A stretch of DNA of 64,000 nucleotides from Caldithrix sp. (GCA_020722815.1 DYKB01000011.1:1-64000), one strand, 5' to 3'; shown: positions 51,413 through 61,566, counted from the first letter of the stretch. Program-made: numbers and translations. Notes: generated by a model from the sequence alone, not told the origin.

Positions 51413-52420
51413 ATGCGAATTTATTATTTTATCTTTTTAATATTATTCTCTTCATTTTATAATTCATCAGCCCAAAAGGACCCGATTAAATTTGCCTCGC
51501 TGGCACCGGAAGGTTCAACCTGGCTCAATGTCATGAAAGAATACAACGCCGCATTACGTCAGGAAACAGGGGGAAAACTTGGTTTTAAAATCTATGCCGG
51601 TGGTATCCTGGGGGATGAAAAAAATGTTTTGCGAAAAATTCGGTTAGGGCAATTACATAGTGCCGGTTTTACCGGCGTCGGCCTGGGTGAAATTTTGCCG
51701 GAAGTCCGAATTTTTGATTCTCCATTTCTTTTCCAGAACTATGACGAAGTGGATTTTATCACTAACAAATTTTATGACCGTTTTGCAAAGGCTTTTGAAG
51801 CGAAAGGTTATATCCTGCTGGGATGGGCTGAAGTTGGATTTGTCTATGTTTTCTCCAACATCCCGATTACGAAAAAAGCGGATATGAATAAAATCAAAAT
51901 CTGGATGTGGGAAGGCGATCCGGTGGTGCGCGCAACTTTTGAAGCACTCGATATTAAGGCGCGATCACTTTCTGTCATTGAAGTGATGACCGCCTTACAA
52001 ACGGGCATGGTGGACGCGGTTTACACATCCCCGCTGGCGATTATTGGCCTGCAATGGTTTACCAAAGTCAAATATATGATGAAATTCCCGCTGGCCGATG
52101 CAGCGGGTGCTGTGCTTATTTCCAAAGATAAATTTGATAAACTGAGTCTGGAAAATCAACAAATTTTATTGAAAAATGGTCGAAAATATCTCGATAAACT
52201 GAAGGAACTCAGTCGGCAGGACAATGAAAAATCCATTGAGACATTAAAGAAAAATGGAATTCAAATCATTTCACCTCCTGATAGTAAGGAATTGGCTGAA
52301 TTGATGAGCGCTGGTCAACAAGCACGACGATTGATGGCCGATAAACTATTTTCAAGTGCGTTATTGAACGAAGTCGAAACAGCGCTTCAAGAATTCCGAA
52401 AAAATCAGACAAAAAAATAA
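51413..52420 (+). CDS. dctP: TRAP transporter substrate-binding protein, DctP family
   Basis: A periplasmic solute-binding protein of 335 residues with a signal peptide (about 1-20, ending NSSAQ). It has the two-lobe DctP fold: FASLAPEGSTWLNVMKEY, GKLGFKIYAGGILGDEKNVLRKI, the canonical RLGQLHSAGFTGVGLGE segment, and KIKIWMWEGDPVVRATFEAL, where dicarboxylate and uronate binders carry their ligand-binding Arg. The next part, MTALQTGMVDAVYTSPLAI, is the usual middle strand. An AAGGAG ribosome site precedes the ATG. The ligand is probably an organic or sugar acid (inference). Confidence 0.92.
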   Translation: MRIYYFIFLILFSSFYNSSAQKDPIKFASLAPEGSTWLNVMKEYNAALRQETGGKLGFKIYAGGILGDEKNVLRKIRLGQLHSAGFTGVGLGEILPEVRIFDSPFLFQNYDEVDFITNKFYDRFAKAFEAKGYILLGWAEVGFVYVFSNIPITKKADMNKIKIWMWEGDPVVRATFEALDIKARSLSVIEVMTALQTGMVDAVYTSPLAIIGLQWFTKVKYMMKFPLADAAGAVLISKDKFDKLSLENQQILLKNGRKYLDKLKELSRQDNEKSIETLKKNGIQIISPPDSKELAELMSAGQQARRLMADKLFSSALLNEVETALQEFRKNQTKK

Positions 52421-52814
52421 TTGAGGTGGGTAATTCCAGGTTCCCTTCCATTGCCCAGATGAAGTACGGTTAAATCAGCTTCAAATTTATATTCCTGATC
52501 CATAACGAATTATGTTGGCGGGTTCAGTGTTCAAGGTTCACGGCTAGAAACCCTTCATTTTGAGTCGTTTTTAATCCTGAACCAGAAATAATTGAACCCT
52601 GAACCTGGGTCGTCACCCGATCTTAGACAATATCTTATCAGGTTGACTTGCTTATTCTCCTTCTGAAAACATAGATCGCGAAGGCAGATGTAAAAAATTC
52701 TGTATGGAAATCAGGATAAATTTATACAAAACAAAATTACTGAAATCAAAACAACCAGGATGGCAAGGAGTCAAATTGATAAATTTGGATTGAATTTACT
52801 TAAAAAGGTTTATC
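52421..52814. repeat. Spacer with GGTTCA-type repeat inside the TRAP locus
   Basis: This 394-base gap between dctP and dctQ has no gene. At 52505-52615 it carries GTTCAGTGTTCAAGGTTCAC and AATTGAACCCTGAACCTGGG, a loose inverted pair like the one at 36190-36290. The gap separates parts of one transport system, so a processing site or a second promoter is likely here. Confidence 0.5.
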
Positions 52815-53318
52815 ATGAGAATTTTAAATTTAATCGACAATTGGATTGAAAAATTTGAAAATGCACTGCTCGTCTTTTTTGTCAGTGTGATGATTTTACT
52901 GGCATTTTTCGAAATCCCACTCTCGAAATTCATCCCAATGAATCGCTCGGAAACTTTATTGCGCCATCTGGTACTTTGGATCGGATTTCTGGGGGCAACA
53001 CTGGCAACGCGCGATGAACGTCATATCAATATCGATGTACTCTCGAGATTTGTGAAAGGCCGCAAAAAAAAAGTTTGTCAAATTTTTACGAATCTCTTTT
53101 CCATGCTCATCACGATCGTTTTTACTTATGCATCACTTCAGGTTATCAAGGATTCAAAAGAATTCGGTGAAACGATTGTCATTTTTATGGAAATTCCCAC
53201 CTGGATCCTGCAACTGATTTTCGTTTTCGGATTTGGATTAATGAGCTTTCGGTTTCTGTTGAAATCGTTGAATCTGATTCAAAATCTGTTTCAAAGCCGT
53301 CAGGAGGTGAAAGCATGA
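52815..53318 (+). CDS. dctQ: TRAP transporter small permease, DctQ family
   Basis: A 167-residue inner-membrane protein with four predicted helices (about 17-38, 52-70, 90-112, 132-155), the DctQ pattern. The HLVLWIGFLGATLATRDERHINIDVL segment carries the conserved W-x-x-x-x-G-A and R-x-x-x-H-I-x-I-D motif, here as an unbroken family signature between helices 2 and 3. It ends in ATGA overlapping the dctM start, so the two permease subunits are translated together. Confidence 0.9.
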   Translation: MRILNLIDNWIEKFENALLVFFVSVMILLAFFEIPLSKFIPMNRSETLLRHLVLWIGFLGATLATRDERHINIDVLSRFVKGRKKKVCQIFTNLFSMLITIVFTYASLQVIKDSKEFGETIVIFMEIPTWILQLIFVFGFGLMSFRFLLKSLNLIQNLFQSRQEVKA

Positions 53319-54646
53319 GTGGGCTCATCGTCACCATTGGTTTAATTCTTTTCGCTTTTCTGGGAACGGCGTTGTTTTTAATCATCGGCTCGGTCCCATT
53401 ATTCGCCTCTTTACTCAGTGATCAACCGATTTCTGTGATCATTGGTGAAATGTTCGAACGAATCACGGGGGTACCCACGCTATTGGCGATTCCACTTTTT
53501 ACCTTCGCTGGTTATATGCTGGCCGAAAGTAAAACACCACAGCGGCTGGTTAATTTATCCAACGCGATGTTTGGTTGGCTTCGCGGGGGGTTAGCGGTCG
53601 TCGCCCTCGTCTGCTGCGCGATTTTTACCGCCTTTACTGGTGCGTCCGGCGTAACCATTATCGCCATCGGGGGCCTCCTCTACCCCATCCTGATTCGCGA
53701 AAAATATCCGGAAAAATTCAGTCTGGGACTTTTGACATCATCAGGAAGTCTGGGGCTCCTTTTTCCGCCCAGTTTACCAATTATTATTTATGGCGTCGTG
53801 GCACTCAATAGTCTTTCATTGACAGGGATGCAAGCTGCCAGTCCTTCGGAAATTCCGACTATCGATAATCTATTCAAAGCTTGTTTTCTACCGGGAATTT
53901 TACTGGTGGTGATGCTTTCAGGTTACAGTATCTATAAAGGACATAAAGCCCGAATTCCGACAATACCATTTAGTATTAAAAATTTCCGGAAAGCGGTGCG
54001 TGAGGCAATTTGGGAGTTGCCATTGCCAATTATTATCATCGGTGGAATTTATGGCGGCTATTTTACCCCAACCAAAGCCGCGGCAGTCACGGCATTTTAT
54101 GTGCTGATCACCGAAGTTTTTATCTATCGCGATTTAAGTTTGACCAAAGATGTGCCCCGCATCATGCGTGAAAGCATGTTACTCGTGGGCAGCATTCTGG
54201 TTATCCTGGGAATGGCTTTTGGATTGACCAATTATCTCATCGATCAGGAGGTACCGCAAAAGATTCTGGATTTTATGAAAAATTTCATCACCAGTAAGAT
54301 TCTTTTTCTAATTACCCTGAATATTTTCCTGTTGATTGTCGGCTGTATGATGGACATTTTTTCGGCGCTGGTCGTTGTTGTTCCATTGATAATCCCGGTG
54401 GCAGTTCAGTTTGGTGTGAATCCGATTCATCTGGGGGTGATTTTCCTCACCAATCTGGAAATTGGCTATTCAACCCCACCGGTTGGATTAAATCTGTTCA
54501 TCTCCAGTTTCCGATTTAATAAACCGATTTTAAAATTGTATCAAGCCGCAGTACCATTTTTAGCGATATTATTAATCGCCTTGTTAATTATTACTTACTG
54601 GCCAGAATTGAGTTTATGGCTGGTTAATTTTACTATAGCACAATAA
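53315..54646 (+). CDS. dctM: TRAP transporter large permease, DctM family
   Basis: A 443-residue polytopic inner-membrane protein with about 12 helices that carries out sodium-coupled import of the ligand delivered by DctP. Family marks are TLLAIPLFTFAGYMLAES, FTAFTGASGVTIIAIGGLLY, SSGSLGLLFPPSLPIIIYG and the C-terminal LEIGYSTPPVGLNLF. An AGGAGG site sits before the ATG. The hairpin at 54655-54676 follows. Confidence 0.94.
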   Translation: MSGLIVTIGLILFAFLGTALFLIIGSVPLFASLLSDQPISVIIGEMFERITGVPTLLAIPLFTFAGYMLAESKTPQRLVNLSNAMFGWLRGGLAVVALVCCAIFTAFTGASGVTIIAIGGLLYPILIREKYPEKFSLGLLTSSGSLGLLFPPSLPIIIYGVVALNSLSLTGMQAASPSEIPTIDNLFKACFLPGILLVVMLSGYSIYKGHKARIPTIPFSIKNFRKAVREAIWELPLPIIIIGGIYGGYFTPTKAAAVTAFYVLITEVFIYRDLSLTKDVPRIMRESMLLVGSILVILGMAFGLTNYLIDQEVPQKILDFMKNFITSKILFLITLNIFLLIVGCMMDIFSALVVVVPLIIPVAVQFGVNPIHLGVIFLTNLEIGYSTPPVGLNLFISSFRFNKPILKLYQAAVPFLAILLIALLIITYWPELSLWLVNFTIAQ

Positions 54647-54654
54647 TTCAAAAG

Positions 54655-54676
54655 TGCAATGCCTTTTCGCATTGCA
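54655..54676 (+). terminator. Possible terminator hairpin after dctM
   Basis: The stem TGCAATGC/GCATTGCA with a six-base loop stands 9 bases after the stop codon. The T run that follows is poor (AATTTAA), so the call is weak. Confidence 0.4.
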
Positions 54677-54705
54677 AATTTAAGGAATGTGGGTAATGCA
54701 TTCAT

Positions 54706-54900
54706 ACCTAAAAAATCTAAAATGGAAATTTTTGATATTCAGAATCAATGTAAGCCCCCTCTCCTCTCTCCTCCAAATTCCAAAAAGCAGATTTGGGGGA
54801 GAGAAACTCTGGTTTCCTCCCCCATTTTCGCTTTTTGAAAACGGGGAGCTACGGAGGGAGTCCATAATTACTGAAAACGATTCCTTTTAGAATTTCCGGT
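54706..54900. mobile_element. 195-bp MITE-like element, intact copy
   Basis: This is the same element as at 37291-37486, in the opposite sense. The ends are ACCTAAAAAATCTAAAATGG and, reversed, ACCGGAAATTCTAAAAGG. It is flanked by CAT on both sides (54703-54705, 54901-54903), a 3-bp target duplication. The two large hairpins (CCAAATTCC..; CCCCCATTTTCGC..) are preserved. Confidence 0.85.
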
Positions 54901-54959
54901 CATAAATTTAATCAGAAAAATTTATGCTCCAATCCATTACCGTATTCATTTTATTTTAT

Positions 54960-55274
54960 GGTGAACGTTTAATTTTTTTTACATCCGAATTGCCCTCACC
55001 CCAACCCTTTCTCACAGGGCGAGGGGGTAGCTATTCCCTCTCCCTCCAGACCTGAGCGTGTCCCTCATTTTTTACTGGGCACGGGGAAAAAGGCAATCAA
55101 TCGCCTGAGGATAAATCCTCAGGCTAAAAATATACAAGCATCCTAAAGGGTGCTCAGAATCCCCAGGGCGCTTGAGCGTCCTTGAATCTTTGAGCCTGAG
55201 GGTTTACCCTCAGGCGTCAAGATTAGCCCAAAGGGTGAGGGCGGGCGTTGCTTGATTTAATAATATACAGTAAT
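54960..55274. repeat. Nested palindromic repeats before gltB
   Basis: An outer unit with CCCTCACCCCAACCC and GGGTGAGGGCGGGCGTTG words holds an inner unit bounded by the 22-bp palindromes GCCTGAGGATAAATCCTCAGG (55103-55124) and GCCTGAGGGTTTACCCTCAGG (55194-55215). Between these are short hairpins such as GCATCCTAAAGGGTGC. No coding region is seen. The right edge (TAATATACAGTAATG) resembles the ends of the 2896-3061 repeat family. Confidence 0.6.
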
Positions 55275-55338
55275 GAAATTTTACTGCGTCAGTTACGAAT
55301 TCATCAACCCAAAATTTGTTTAACAAAGGAAAATCGCG

Positions 55339-58300
55339 TTGAATCGATCAAGATCAGAAAACGACACAATAAATCAAAAAATATCACCTACTCCAAAAAA
55401 TATAAATGCCGCAGGATTTTCTCAACCATTCGGTTTATATAATCCATCCAACGAACATGATAGCTGCGGCGTGGGCTTCCTCGCACGACTGGATGGAAAA
55501 CCGCAGCATTCTATTATCCGGGATGCTATTCAAATTCTCATTAATTTAGAACATCGCGGTGCAGTGGGCGGCGATAAAGCCACCGGCGACGGTGCAGGTC
55601 TTCTGATAAAAATTCCGGATTTTTTCTTCCGAAAGCAGCAGACAGAAATGCAATTTTATTTACCCCACCCCGGACACTACGCCGTTGGAATGACTTTTTT
55701 GCCTACGGATCCACAGCTATCAGAAAAATGTCAAACCGCTTTTGAAAAAATCGTGGCTGAGGAAGGTGGAGAAGTACTGGGCTGGCGTAAAGTGTCCACC
55801 TCCGATGACCATCTGGGTGAACTGGCACGGAGCACTGAGCCAGTTATCAGGCAAATTTTTATTGCGCCAGGAAAAATTGCGCTTAAAGATTTCGAACGAA
55901 AACTCTATGTCATCCGTCGGCTGGTGGAAAAAGAAGTTCTGAAAATAGAAAATCACGATACCAGTCAGTTTTATATCTGCAGTTTATCCAGCCGAACGCT
56001 GGTTTATAAAGGACTGCTTTCGGGTAGCCAGATTAAAGCTTTTTATCCGGATTTGCAGGATCCGGATTTTCAAAGCCCGTTTTCGCTCCTTCATCAGCGT
56101 TATAGCACCAACACACTGCCAACCTGGAATCTGGCACAACCTTTTCGGTTTTTAGCCCATAATGGTGAAATCAATACACTGAAAGGCAATATCAGCCGAA
56201 TGAAAGGCCGTGAAGGAATTCTCAAATCGCCGTTTTTTAACAGCGATATTGAAAAAATCATTCCGATTCTCAATGAAAAAGGCAGTGACTCGGCTATTTT
56301 CGACAACGCATTTGAATTATTGGTAATGGGCGGGCGTTCGCTGCCCCATGCCATGATGATGATGATTCCTGAAGCTTACGGTCCCCGGATTAAGATGAGT
56401 GAAGATAAACGCGCCTTTTATGAATATCATTCCGCTCTCATGGAGCCCTGGGATGGACCCGCCGCCATTACGTTTACTGACGGCGAATGGATTGGGGGAA
56501 CCCTTGATCGGAATGGACTTCGCCCGGCACGCTATACCATCACCCGCGATGGCCTGATTGTGCTGGCGTCCGAAACCGGTGTGCTGGATATTCCGCCAGA
56601 AACGATTTTAAGTCGCGGACGACTACAGCCCGGCAAAATGTTTTTGGTTAATCTGAAACAAAATCGCATCGTACCGGATAATGAAATCAAAGCGAAAATT
56701 TCCCGGCAGCGGCCTTATCGTCGCTGGGTAAAAGATTATCGGATGGAATTGCGCGGTCTATTTTCACCATCCAAAATTTTACGGGAGGATCCGGACATCC
56801 TTCGCCAAAAACAGCAGGCATTTGGATATACGGAAGAGGATTTGAAAATCGTCCTGAAACCCATGGCCACCCGCGGTCAGGAAGCAATCGGTTCCATGGG
56901 AAATGATGCGGCGCTGGCCGTGCTTTCCCATAAGCCGCAAATTCTTTTCGCCTATTTCAAACAACTGTTCGCCCAGGTGACCAATCCGCCAATTGACCCA
57001 CTGCGTGAGGAACTGGTCATGTCACTGGAAAGTTTTGTAGGCGTTGAAACGAACCTCCTGGAAGAAGCGCCTGAATTTTATCGCGGTTTAAAATTATATC
57101 ACCCCATATTAACACCGGGTGATATGACCAATATTCGAAATGCCAGTCATCAAAATATCATCACGCGCAATATTGATCTGCTTTTCCCGGCCAATGACGG
57201 CCATAATGCGCTCAAGAATGCGTTGGATACCATTTTTAGACAGGCCGATGAAAGTATCGCCAATGGTGCGACCATGCTGGTCTTGACTGACCGCAATATC
57301 GATCGGGATCACGTTCCCATTCCGTCTTTGTTGGCACTTTCCGGCTTGCATCATTATTTAAATAATAAAGGAATGCGAACCGCGGTTGGAATTATCGTAG
57401 AAACAGGTGAAGCCCGCGAAGTCATGCATTTTGCCCTGCTGGTTTCGTTTGGGGCCGATGCGATTTGTCCTTATCTGGCATTTTCCACCGTGCATGATAT
57501 GGCCGTATCGGGATACCTGGGTGCAGATATCACGCCGGAAGAGGCCATGGATAATTATGTGGTTGCGATTAAAAAAGGCCTGTTAAAAACATTGAGCCGC
57601 ATGGGGATTTCAACGCTCCATAGCTTTTATGGCTCGCAAATTTTTGAAGCCGTCGGGATTGGAGCCGAGGTGATTCGTGATTATTTCCCCGGCACCATTT
57701 CCAGGGTCGGTGGTATTGGTCTGTCGGAGATTGCAGCCGAGGCAATTAAACGTCATCAATGGGCATTTCCGGCAAAAGGAAAAAATAGTAAATTACTCGA
57801 CGTGGGAGGTGCCTATCAGATTCGCAAAGATGGCGAAAAACATCTCTGGACGCCGGAAGCAATTTATAAACTCCAATTGGCAACCCGCACCAATGACTAT
57901 CGCATCTATAAAGAATATTCCAGCGCGGTTGATGAACAGTCCGAATTCAAAGCCACGCTTCGCAGCTTATTTCGTTTCAAAACGACCAAATCCATTCCGA
58001 TTGAAGAAGTGGAGCCGGTTGAAAATATTGTCAAACGATTCGTTACCGCGGCCATGTCATTTGGTTCTATCAGCAAGGAAGCCCATGAAGCCATTGCCAT
58101 TGCGATGAATCGGCTAGGGGGACGGAGTAATTCCGGTGAAGGTGGTGAAGACCCGGCCCGCTATATCCCCTTACCCAATGGCGATAGCAAACGCTCGCGA
58201 ATCAAGCAGGTGGCTTCGGGTCGTTTTGGCGTTACAACACAATATTTAATGAACGCGGATGAATTGCAAATTAAAATGGCACAGGGCGCAAAACCTGGCG

Positions 58301-59958
58301 AGGGGGGACAGTTGCCCGGTCATAAAGTCAGTGCGGAAATCGCGCGGGTACGCCATACCACCGAAGGTGTTACTTTGATTTCACCCCCGCCACATCATGA
58401 CATCTACTCCATTGAAGACCTGGCGCAATTGATTTATGATTTGAAATCTGTCAATCCCGCCGCAATGGTCTCGGTTAAATTGGTTTCAGAAGTTGGCGTG
58501 GGAACAATAGCCGCCGGAGTCGCCAAAGCCAAAGCCGATCTGGTTCTTATTTCAGGTCATGATGGCGGCACGGGCGCTTCCCCCCTGACCTCTATCAAAC
58601 ATACGGGGATGGCCTGGGAACTGGGGCTGGCGGAAACACAGCAGACATTGATCTTCAATCGTTTGCGGGATCGGATTCGGGTACAGGTCGATGGACAATT
58701 GAAAACAGGCCGTGATCTGGCAATCGCCGCCTTGTTAGGAGCTGAAGAATATGGTTTTGGAACCTCAATTTTAATCACCCTCGGCTGCATCATGATGCGA
58801 AAATGCCATCTAAATACCTGTCCGGTGGGCGTGGCAACTCAGGAAGCCGGACTACGCTCCCGATTTCAGGGGAAGCCGGAATATGTTGAACGATTTTTAC
58901 GTTTCGTCGCCGAAGAATTACGGGAATATATGGCAAAATTGGGCTTCCGATCTGTTGATGAGATGGTTGGACGAACCGACTTGCTGGATATTCAATCGGC
59001 AATTGAGCACTGGAAAGCGAAAAAACTCGACTTTTCCAGCCTTTTAAAACCGCCGCAAAATTCAAATGGTATTTATCGCTGCGCAACCCGGCGGCAGGAG
59101 CATCAAATTGCCGATCGCCTGGATTGGGAACTCATCCGACTGGCGCAGCCGGCCATTGAATTTAAAAAACCGGTAATCATCAATAAGACAATCCGCAATA
59201 CGGATCGCACAGTTGGTGCGACGCTGAGTGGTGTCATTACCCAGCAAGTGGGCGCTGAAGGTTTGCCGGATAATGCCATTCAGTTAAATTTTACCGGCTC
59301 AGCGGGACAGAGTCTCGGCGCATTTCTGGCACCGGGCATTACAATCCGTGTCGAAGGGGATGCAAATGATTATCTGGGCAAAGGCATGTCCGGCGGTCGG
59401 ATCATCCTTTGTCCCCCGATTAACGCGGGATTCAATCCGCATAAAAATGTTATTGTCGGTAACGTCGTCCTTTACGGCGCGACAGGGGGTGAGGTTTATA
59501 TCAATGGAATTGCGGGCGAGCGTTTTGCCGTGCGAAACAGCGGCGCCCGCGCCATTGTTGAAGGCGTGGGCGATCATGGCTGTGAATATATGACCGGCGG
59601 CAGGGTAGTGATCATTGGTCCCACCGGCCATAATTTCGCAGCCGGTATGAGCGGCGGCATCGCGTATGTGTACGATGAAAATGAATTGTTCGACACCTAC
59701 TGTAATCTGGACATGGTCGATCTGGAAAGCGTCTGGAGTCCGGAAGACAAATTGCAGCTCCGAACCATGATTGAAAATCATTACCGCTACACCAATAGCG
59801 AACGCGCCAAGTATTTATTGAAGAATTGGGACGCCCATCTGCCACTATTTGTAAAAGTCATGCCCATTGATTATCGCAAGTCATTAGAACGAATGCGGCT
59901 GGAAGAAGATACCGATAAAGAAACGGTGGCCGCAACCGAGGAGGTATACGTTGGCTAA
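55339..59958 (+). CDS. gltB: Glutamate synthase large subunit
   Basis: The alpha subunit of NADPH-type glutamate synthase, which transfers the amide nitrogen of glutamine to 2-oxoglutarate. The start is TTG with an AAAGGA ribosome site; no in-frame ATG precedes the catalytic Cys43 (DSCGVGF), so about 42 residues would be removed as propeptide. Domains: type II glutaminase (43-430), central domain (about 480-770), FMN-binding synthase domain (about 830-1210) with the 3Fe-4S cysteines 1150, 1156 and 1161 in GCIMMRKCHLNTCPVG, and the GXGXG beta-helix (about 1270-1500). The length of 1539 residues is full size. It overlaps gltD by 8 bases. Confidence 0.97.
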   Translation: MNRSRSENDTINQKISPTPKNINAAGFSQPFGLYNPSNEHDSCGVGFLARLDGKPQHSIIRDAIQILINLEHRGAVGGDKATGDGAGLLIKIPDFFFRKQQTEMQFYLPHPGHYAVGMTFLPTDPQLSEKCQTAFEKIVAEEGGEVLGWRKVSTSDDHLGELARSTEPVIRQIFIAPGKIALKDFERKLYVIRRLVEKEVLKIENHDTSQFYICSLSSRTLVYKGLLSGSQIKAFYPDLQDPDFQSPFSLLHQRYSTNTLPTWNLAQPFRFLAHNGEINTLKGNISRMKGREGILKSPFFNSDIEKIIPILNEKGSDSAIFDNAFELLVMGGRSLPHAMMMMIPEAYGPRIKMSEDKRAFYEYHSALMEPWDGPAAITFTDGEWIGGTLDRNGLRPARYTITRDGLIVLASETGVLDIPPETILSRGRLQPGKMFLVNLKQNRIVPDNEIKAKISRQRPYRRWVKDYRMELRGLFSPSKILREDPDILRQKQQAFGYTEEDLKIVLKPMATRGQEAIGSMGNDAALAVLSHKPQILFAYFKQLFAQVTNPPIDPLREELVMSLESFVGVETNLLEEAPEFYRGLKLYHPILTPGDMTNIRNASHQNIITRNIDLLFPANDGHNALKNALDTIFRQADESIANGATMLVLTDRNIDRDHVPIPSLLALSGLHHYLNNKGMRTAVGIIVETGEAREVMHFALLVSFGADAICPYLAFSTVHDMAVSGYLGADITPEEAMDNYVVAIKKGLLKTLSRMGISTLHSFYGSQIFEAVGIGAEVIRDYFPGTISRVGGIGLSEIAAEAIKRHQWAFPAKGKNSKLLDVGGAYQIRKDGEKHLWTPEAIYKLQLATRTNDYRIYKEYSSAVDEQSEFKATLRSLFRFKTTKSIPIEEVEPVENIVKRFVTAAMSFGSISKEAHEAIAIAMNRLGGRSNSGEGGEDPARYIPLPNGDSKRSRIKQVASGRFGVTTQYLMNADELQIKMAQGAKPGEGGQLPGHKVSAEIARVRHTTEGVTLISPPPHHDIYSIEDLAQLIYDLKSVNPAAMVSVKLVSEVGVGTIAAGVAKAKADLVLISGHDGGTGASPLTSIKHTGMAWELGLAETQQTLIFNRLRDRIRVQVDGQLKTGRDLAIAALLGAEEYGFGTSILITLGCIMMRKCHLNTCPVGVATQEAGLRSRFQGKPEYVERFLRFVAEELREYMAKLGFRSVDEMVGRTDLLDIQSAIEHWKAKKLDFSSLLKPPQNSNGIYRCATRRQEHQIADRLDWELIRLAQPAIEFKKPVIINKTIRNTDRTVGATLSGVITQQVGAEGLPDNAIQLNFTGSAGQSLGAFLAPGITIRVEGDANDYLGKGMSGGRIILCPPINAGFNPHKNVIVGNVVLYGATGGEVYINGIAGERFAVRNSGARAIVEGVGDHGCEYMTGGRVVIIGPTGHNFAAGMSGGIAYVYDENELFDTYCNLDMVDLESVWSPEDKLQLRTMIENHYRYTNSERAKYLLKNWDAHLPLFVKVMPIDYRKSLERMRLEEDTDKETVAATEEVYVG

Positions 59959-61387
59959 ACAAACTGGATTTTTAGAATATAAACGCGAAGAACCCAAAAA
60001 GCGGCCGGTGGCTGAAAGAATTCAGGATTTTCGCGAGTTGGAGGAACTTTTACCACCCGACCGGATAAATCAACAGGCAGCCCGGTGCATGGACTGTGGA
60101 ACGCCTTTCTGCCATGCTTTCGGGTGTCCCGTTGCCAATCGGATTCCCGATTGGAACGATATGGTCTATCAGGAACGATGGGAACAGGCTTTAACGCTGT
60201 TACAGGCAACCGATAATTTTCCGGAATTTACCGGCCGGGTTTGTCCCGCGCTTTGTGAGGCGGCCTGCACCTTGGCCATTCAGAAAGAAGCCGTTTCCAT
60301 TAAACAAATCGAATTACAGATCGTGGAACGCGGCTGGCAGGAAGGGTGGATCAAACCGGAACCGGCACTTTATCAAACGGGAAAACGGGTGGCTGTTATT
60401 GGATCAGGCCCTGCCGGGCTGGCAGCGGCACAGCAGCTTGCCCGAAATGGCCATTCAGTCGTTGTTTTTGAAAAAGCCGATCGGATTGGCGGCATCCTCC
60501 GCTATGGCATTCCTGATTTTAAACTCGAAAAATGGGTCATCGACCGAAGACTGGAACAATTGCGCCAGGAAGGCATCGTCTTTGAAACCGGCGTGGACGC
60601 CGGCGTGGATCTATCGATTCGCTATATGCAACGGACTTTTGATGCCATCGTGCTCGCCACTGGTTCAAGTGTGCCGCGGGATTTGAAAGTTCCCGGCCGC
60701 GATTTAAAAAATATCCATTTCGCAATGGATTTTCTCACCCAGCAAAACCGACGTCTGGAAGGCGATTCAATTGCGGAACAGGCTGCCATTTCGGCGAAAG
60801 ATAAAAAAGTCCTCGTCATTGGTGGCGGCGATACCGGTTCCGATTGCGTCGGCACCAGTCGCCGGCAGGGCGCCAGTCAGATTGTTCAAATTGAACTACT
60901 TCCACAGCCGCCAGTCAACCGCGATCCATATAATCCCTGGCCCACCTGGCCGAATATCATGCGCAGTTCCAGTTCCCACGAAGAAGGCTGTGAGCGCTTC
61001 TGGAGTATTCAAACGAAAGAATTTGTTGGAAATAAACAGGTTGAAAAAGTAAAAGTAATGCGGCTCGATTGGTCACCACCGGATGAAAACGGCCGACGAA
61101 AATTTACCGAAATTTCCAACTCCGAGTACGAAATCGAAGCTGATCTCGTCTTACTCGCTATGGGTTTCGTTCATCCCGAACACGGCCCGCTGGTGAAAGA
61201 CGCCAACCTCAAACTCGATGGCCGGGGCAATATCGAGGTCGATAAAAATCAAATGACGTCCGTTCCTGGCATCTTTGCGGCAGGCGATTGTGTTTTGGGG
61301 GCTTCACTGGTAGTTCGTGCGCTGGATCAGGGGCGAAAAGTGGCGGAAGGGGTGGAGCAATTTCTTTCCGGGAGATATCCTTCATAA
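59951..61387 (+). CDS. gltD: Glutamate synthase small subunit
   Basis: The beta subunit, an FAD- and NADPH-binding electron donor to the large subunit. The TTG start at 59951 has GAGGAGG upstream and lies inside the end of gltB. Iron-sulfur cysteines are in CMDCGTPFCHAFGCPV near residue 47 and in RVCPALCEAAC near 96. The FAD site is AVIGSGPAGLAAAQQL near 150, the NADPH site is VLVIGGGDTGSDCVGTS near 290, and FAAGDC is near the C terminus. The length of 478 residues is standard. Confidence 0.97.
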   Translation: MAKQTGFLEYKREEPKKRPVAERIQDFRELEELLPPDRINQQAARCMDCGTPFCHAFGCPVANRIPDWNDMVYQERWEQALTLLQATDNFPEFTGRVCPALCEAACTLAIQKEAVSIKQIELQIVERGWQEGWIKPEPALYQTGKRVAVIGSGPAGLAAAQQLARNGHSVVVFEKADRIGGILRYGIPDFKLEKWVIDRRLEQLRQEGIVFETGVDAGVDLSIRYMQRTFDAIVLATGSSVPRDLKVPGRDLKNIHFAMDFLTQQNRRLEGDSIAEQAAISAKDKKVLVIGGGDTGSDCVGTSRRQGASQIVQIELLPQPPVNRDPYNPWPTWPNIMRSSSSHEEGCERFWSIQTKEFVGNKQVEKVKVMRLDWSPPDENGRRKFTEISNSEYEIEADLVLLAMGFVHPEHGPLVKDANLKLDGRGNIEVDKNQMTSVPGIFAAGDCVLGASLVVRALDQGRKVAEGVEQFLSGRYPS

Positions 61388-61566
61388 ATTCAGACATCCT
61401 ATGGATACCTGTTTTCCGCTCTAAAGGAACGTGGATTAAACTGATTGAACGACTTTTAACGGATTTAGACAAAACGATTGGAATATGGTTGTTTTAATAA
61501 TTTTAAATCAATAGTATTCGGCACGCCCAAGAAATTTGCTTACATTTTTGCTAAATTGCACGACAT

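Noticed and set aside
59299..59781. 160-residue minus-strand frame inside gltB
   Set aside because: It is a shadow of the GXGXG domain of glutamate synthase.
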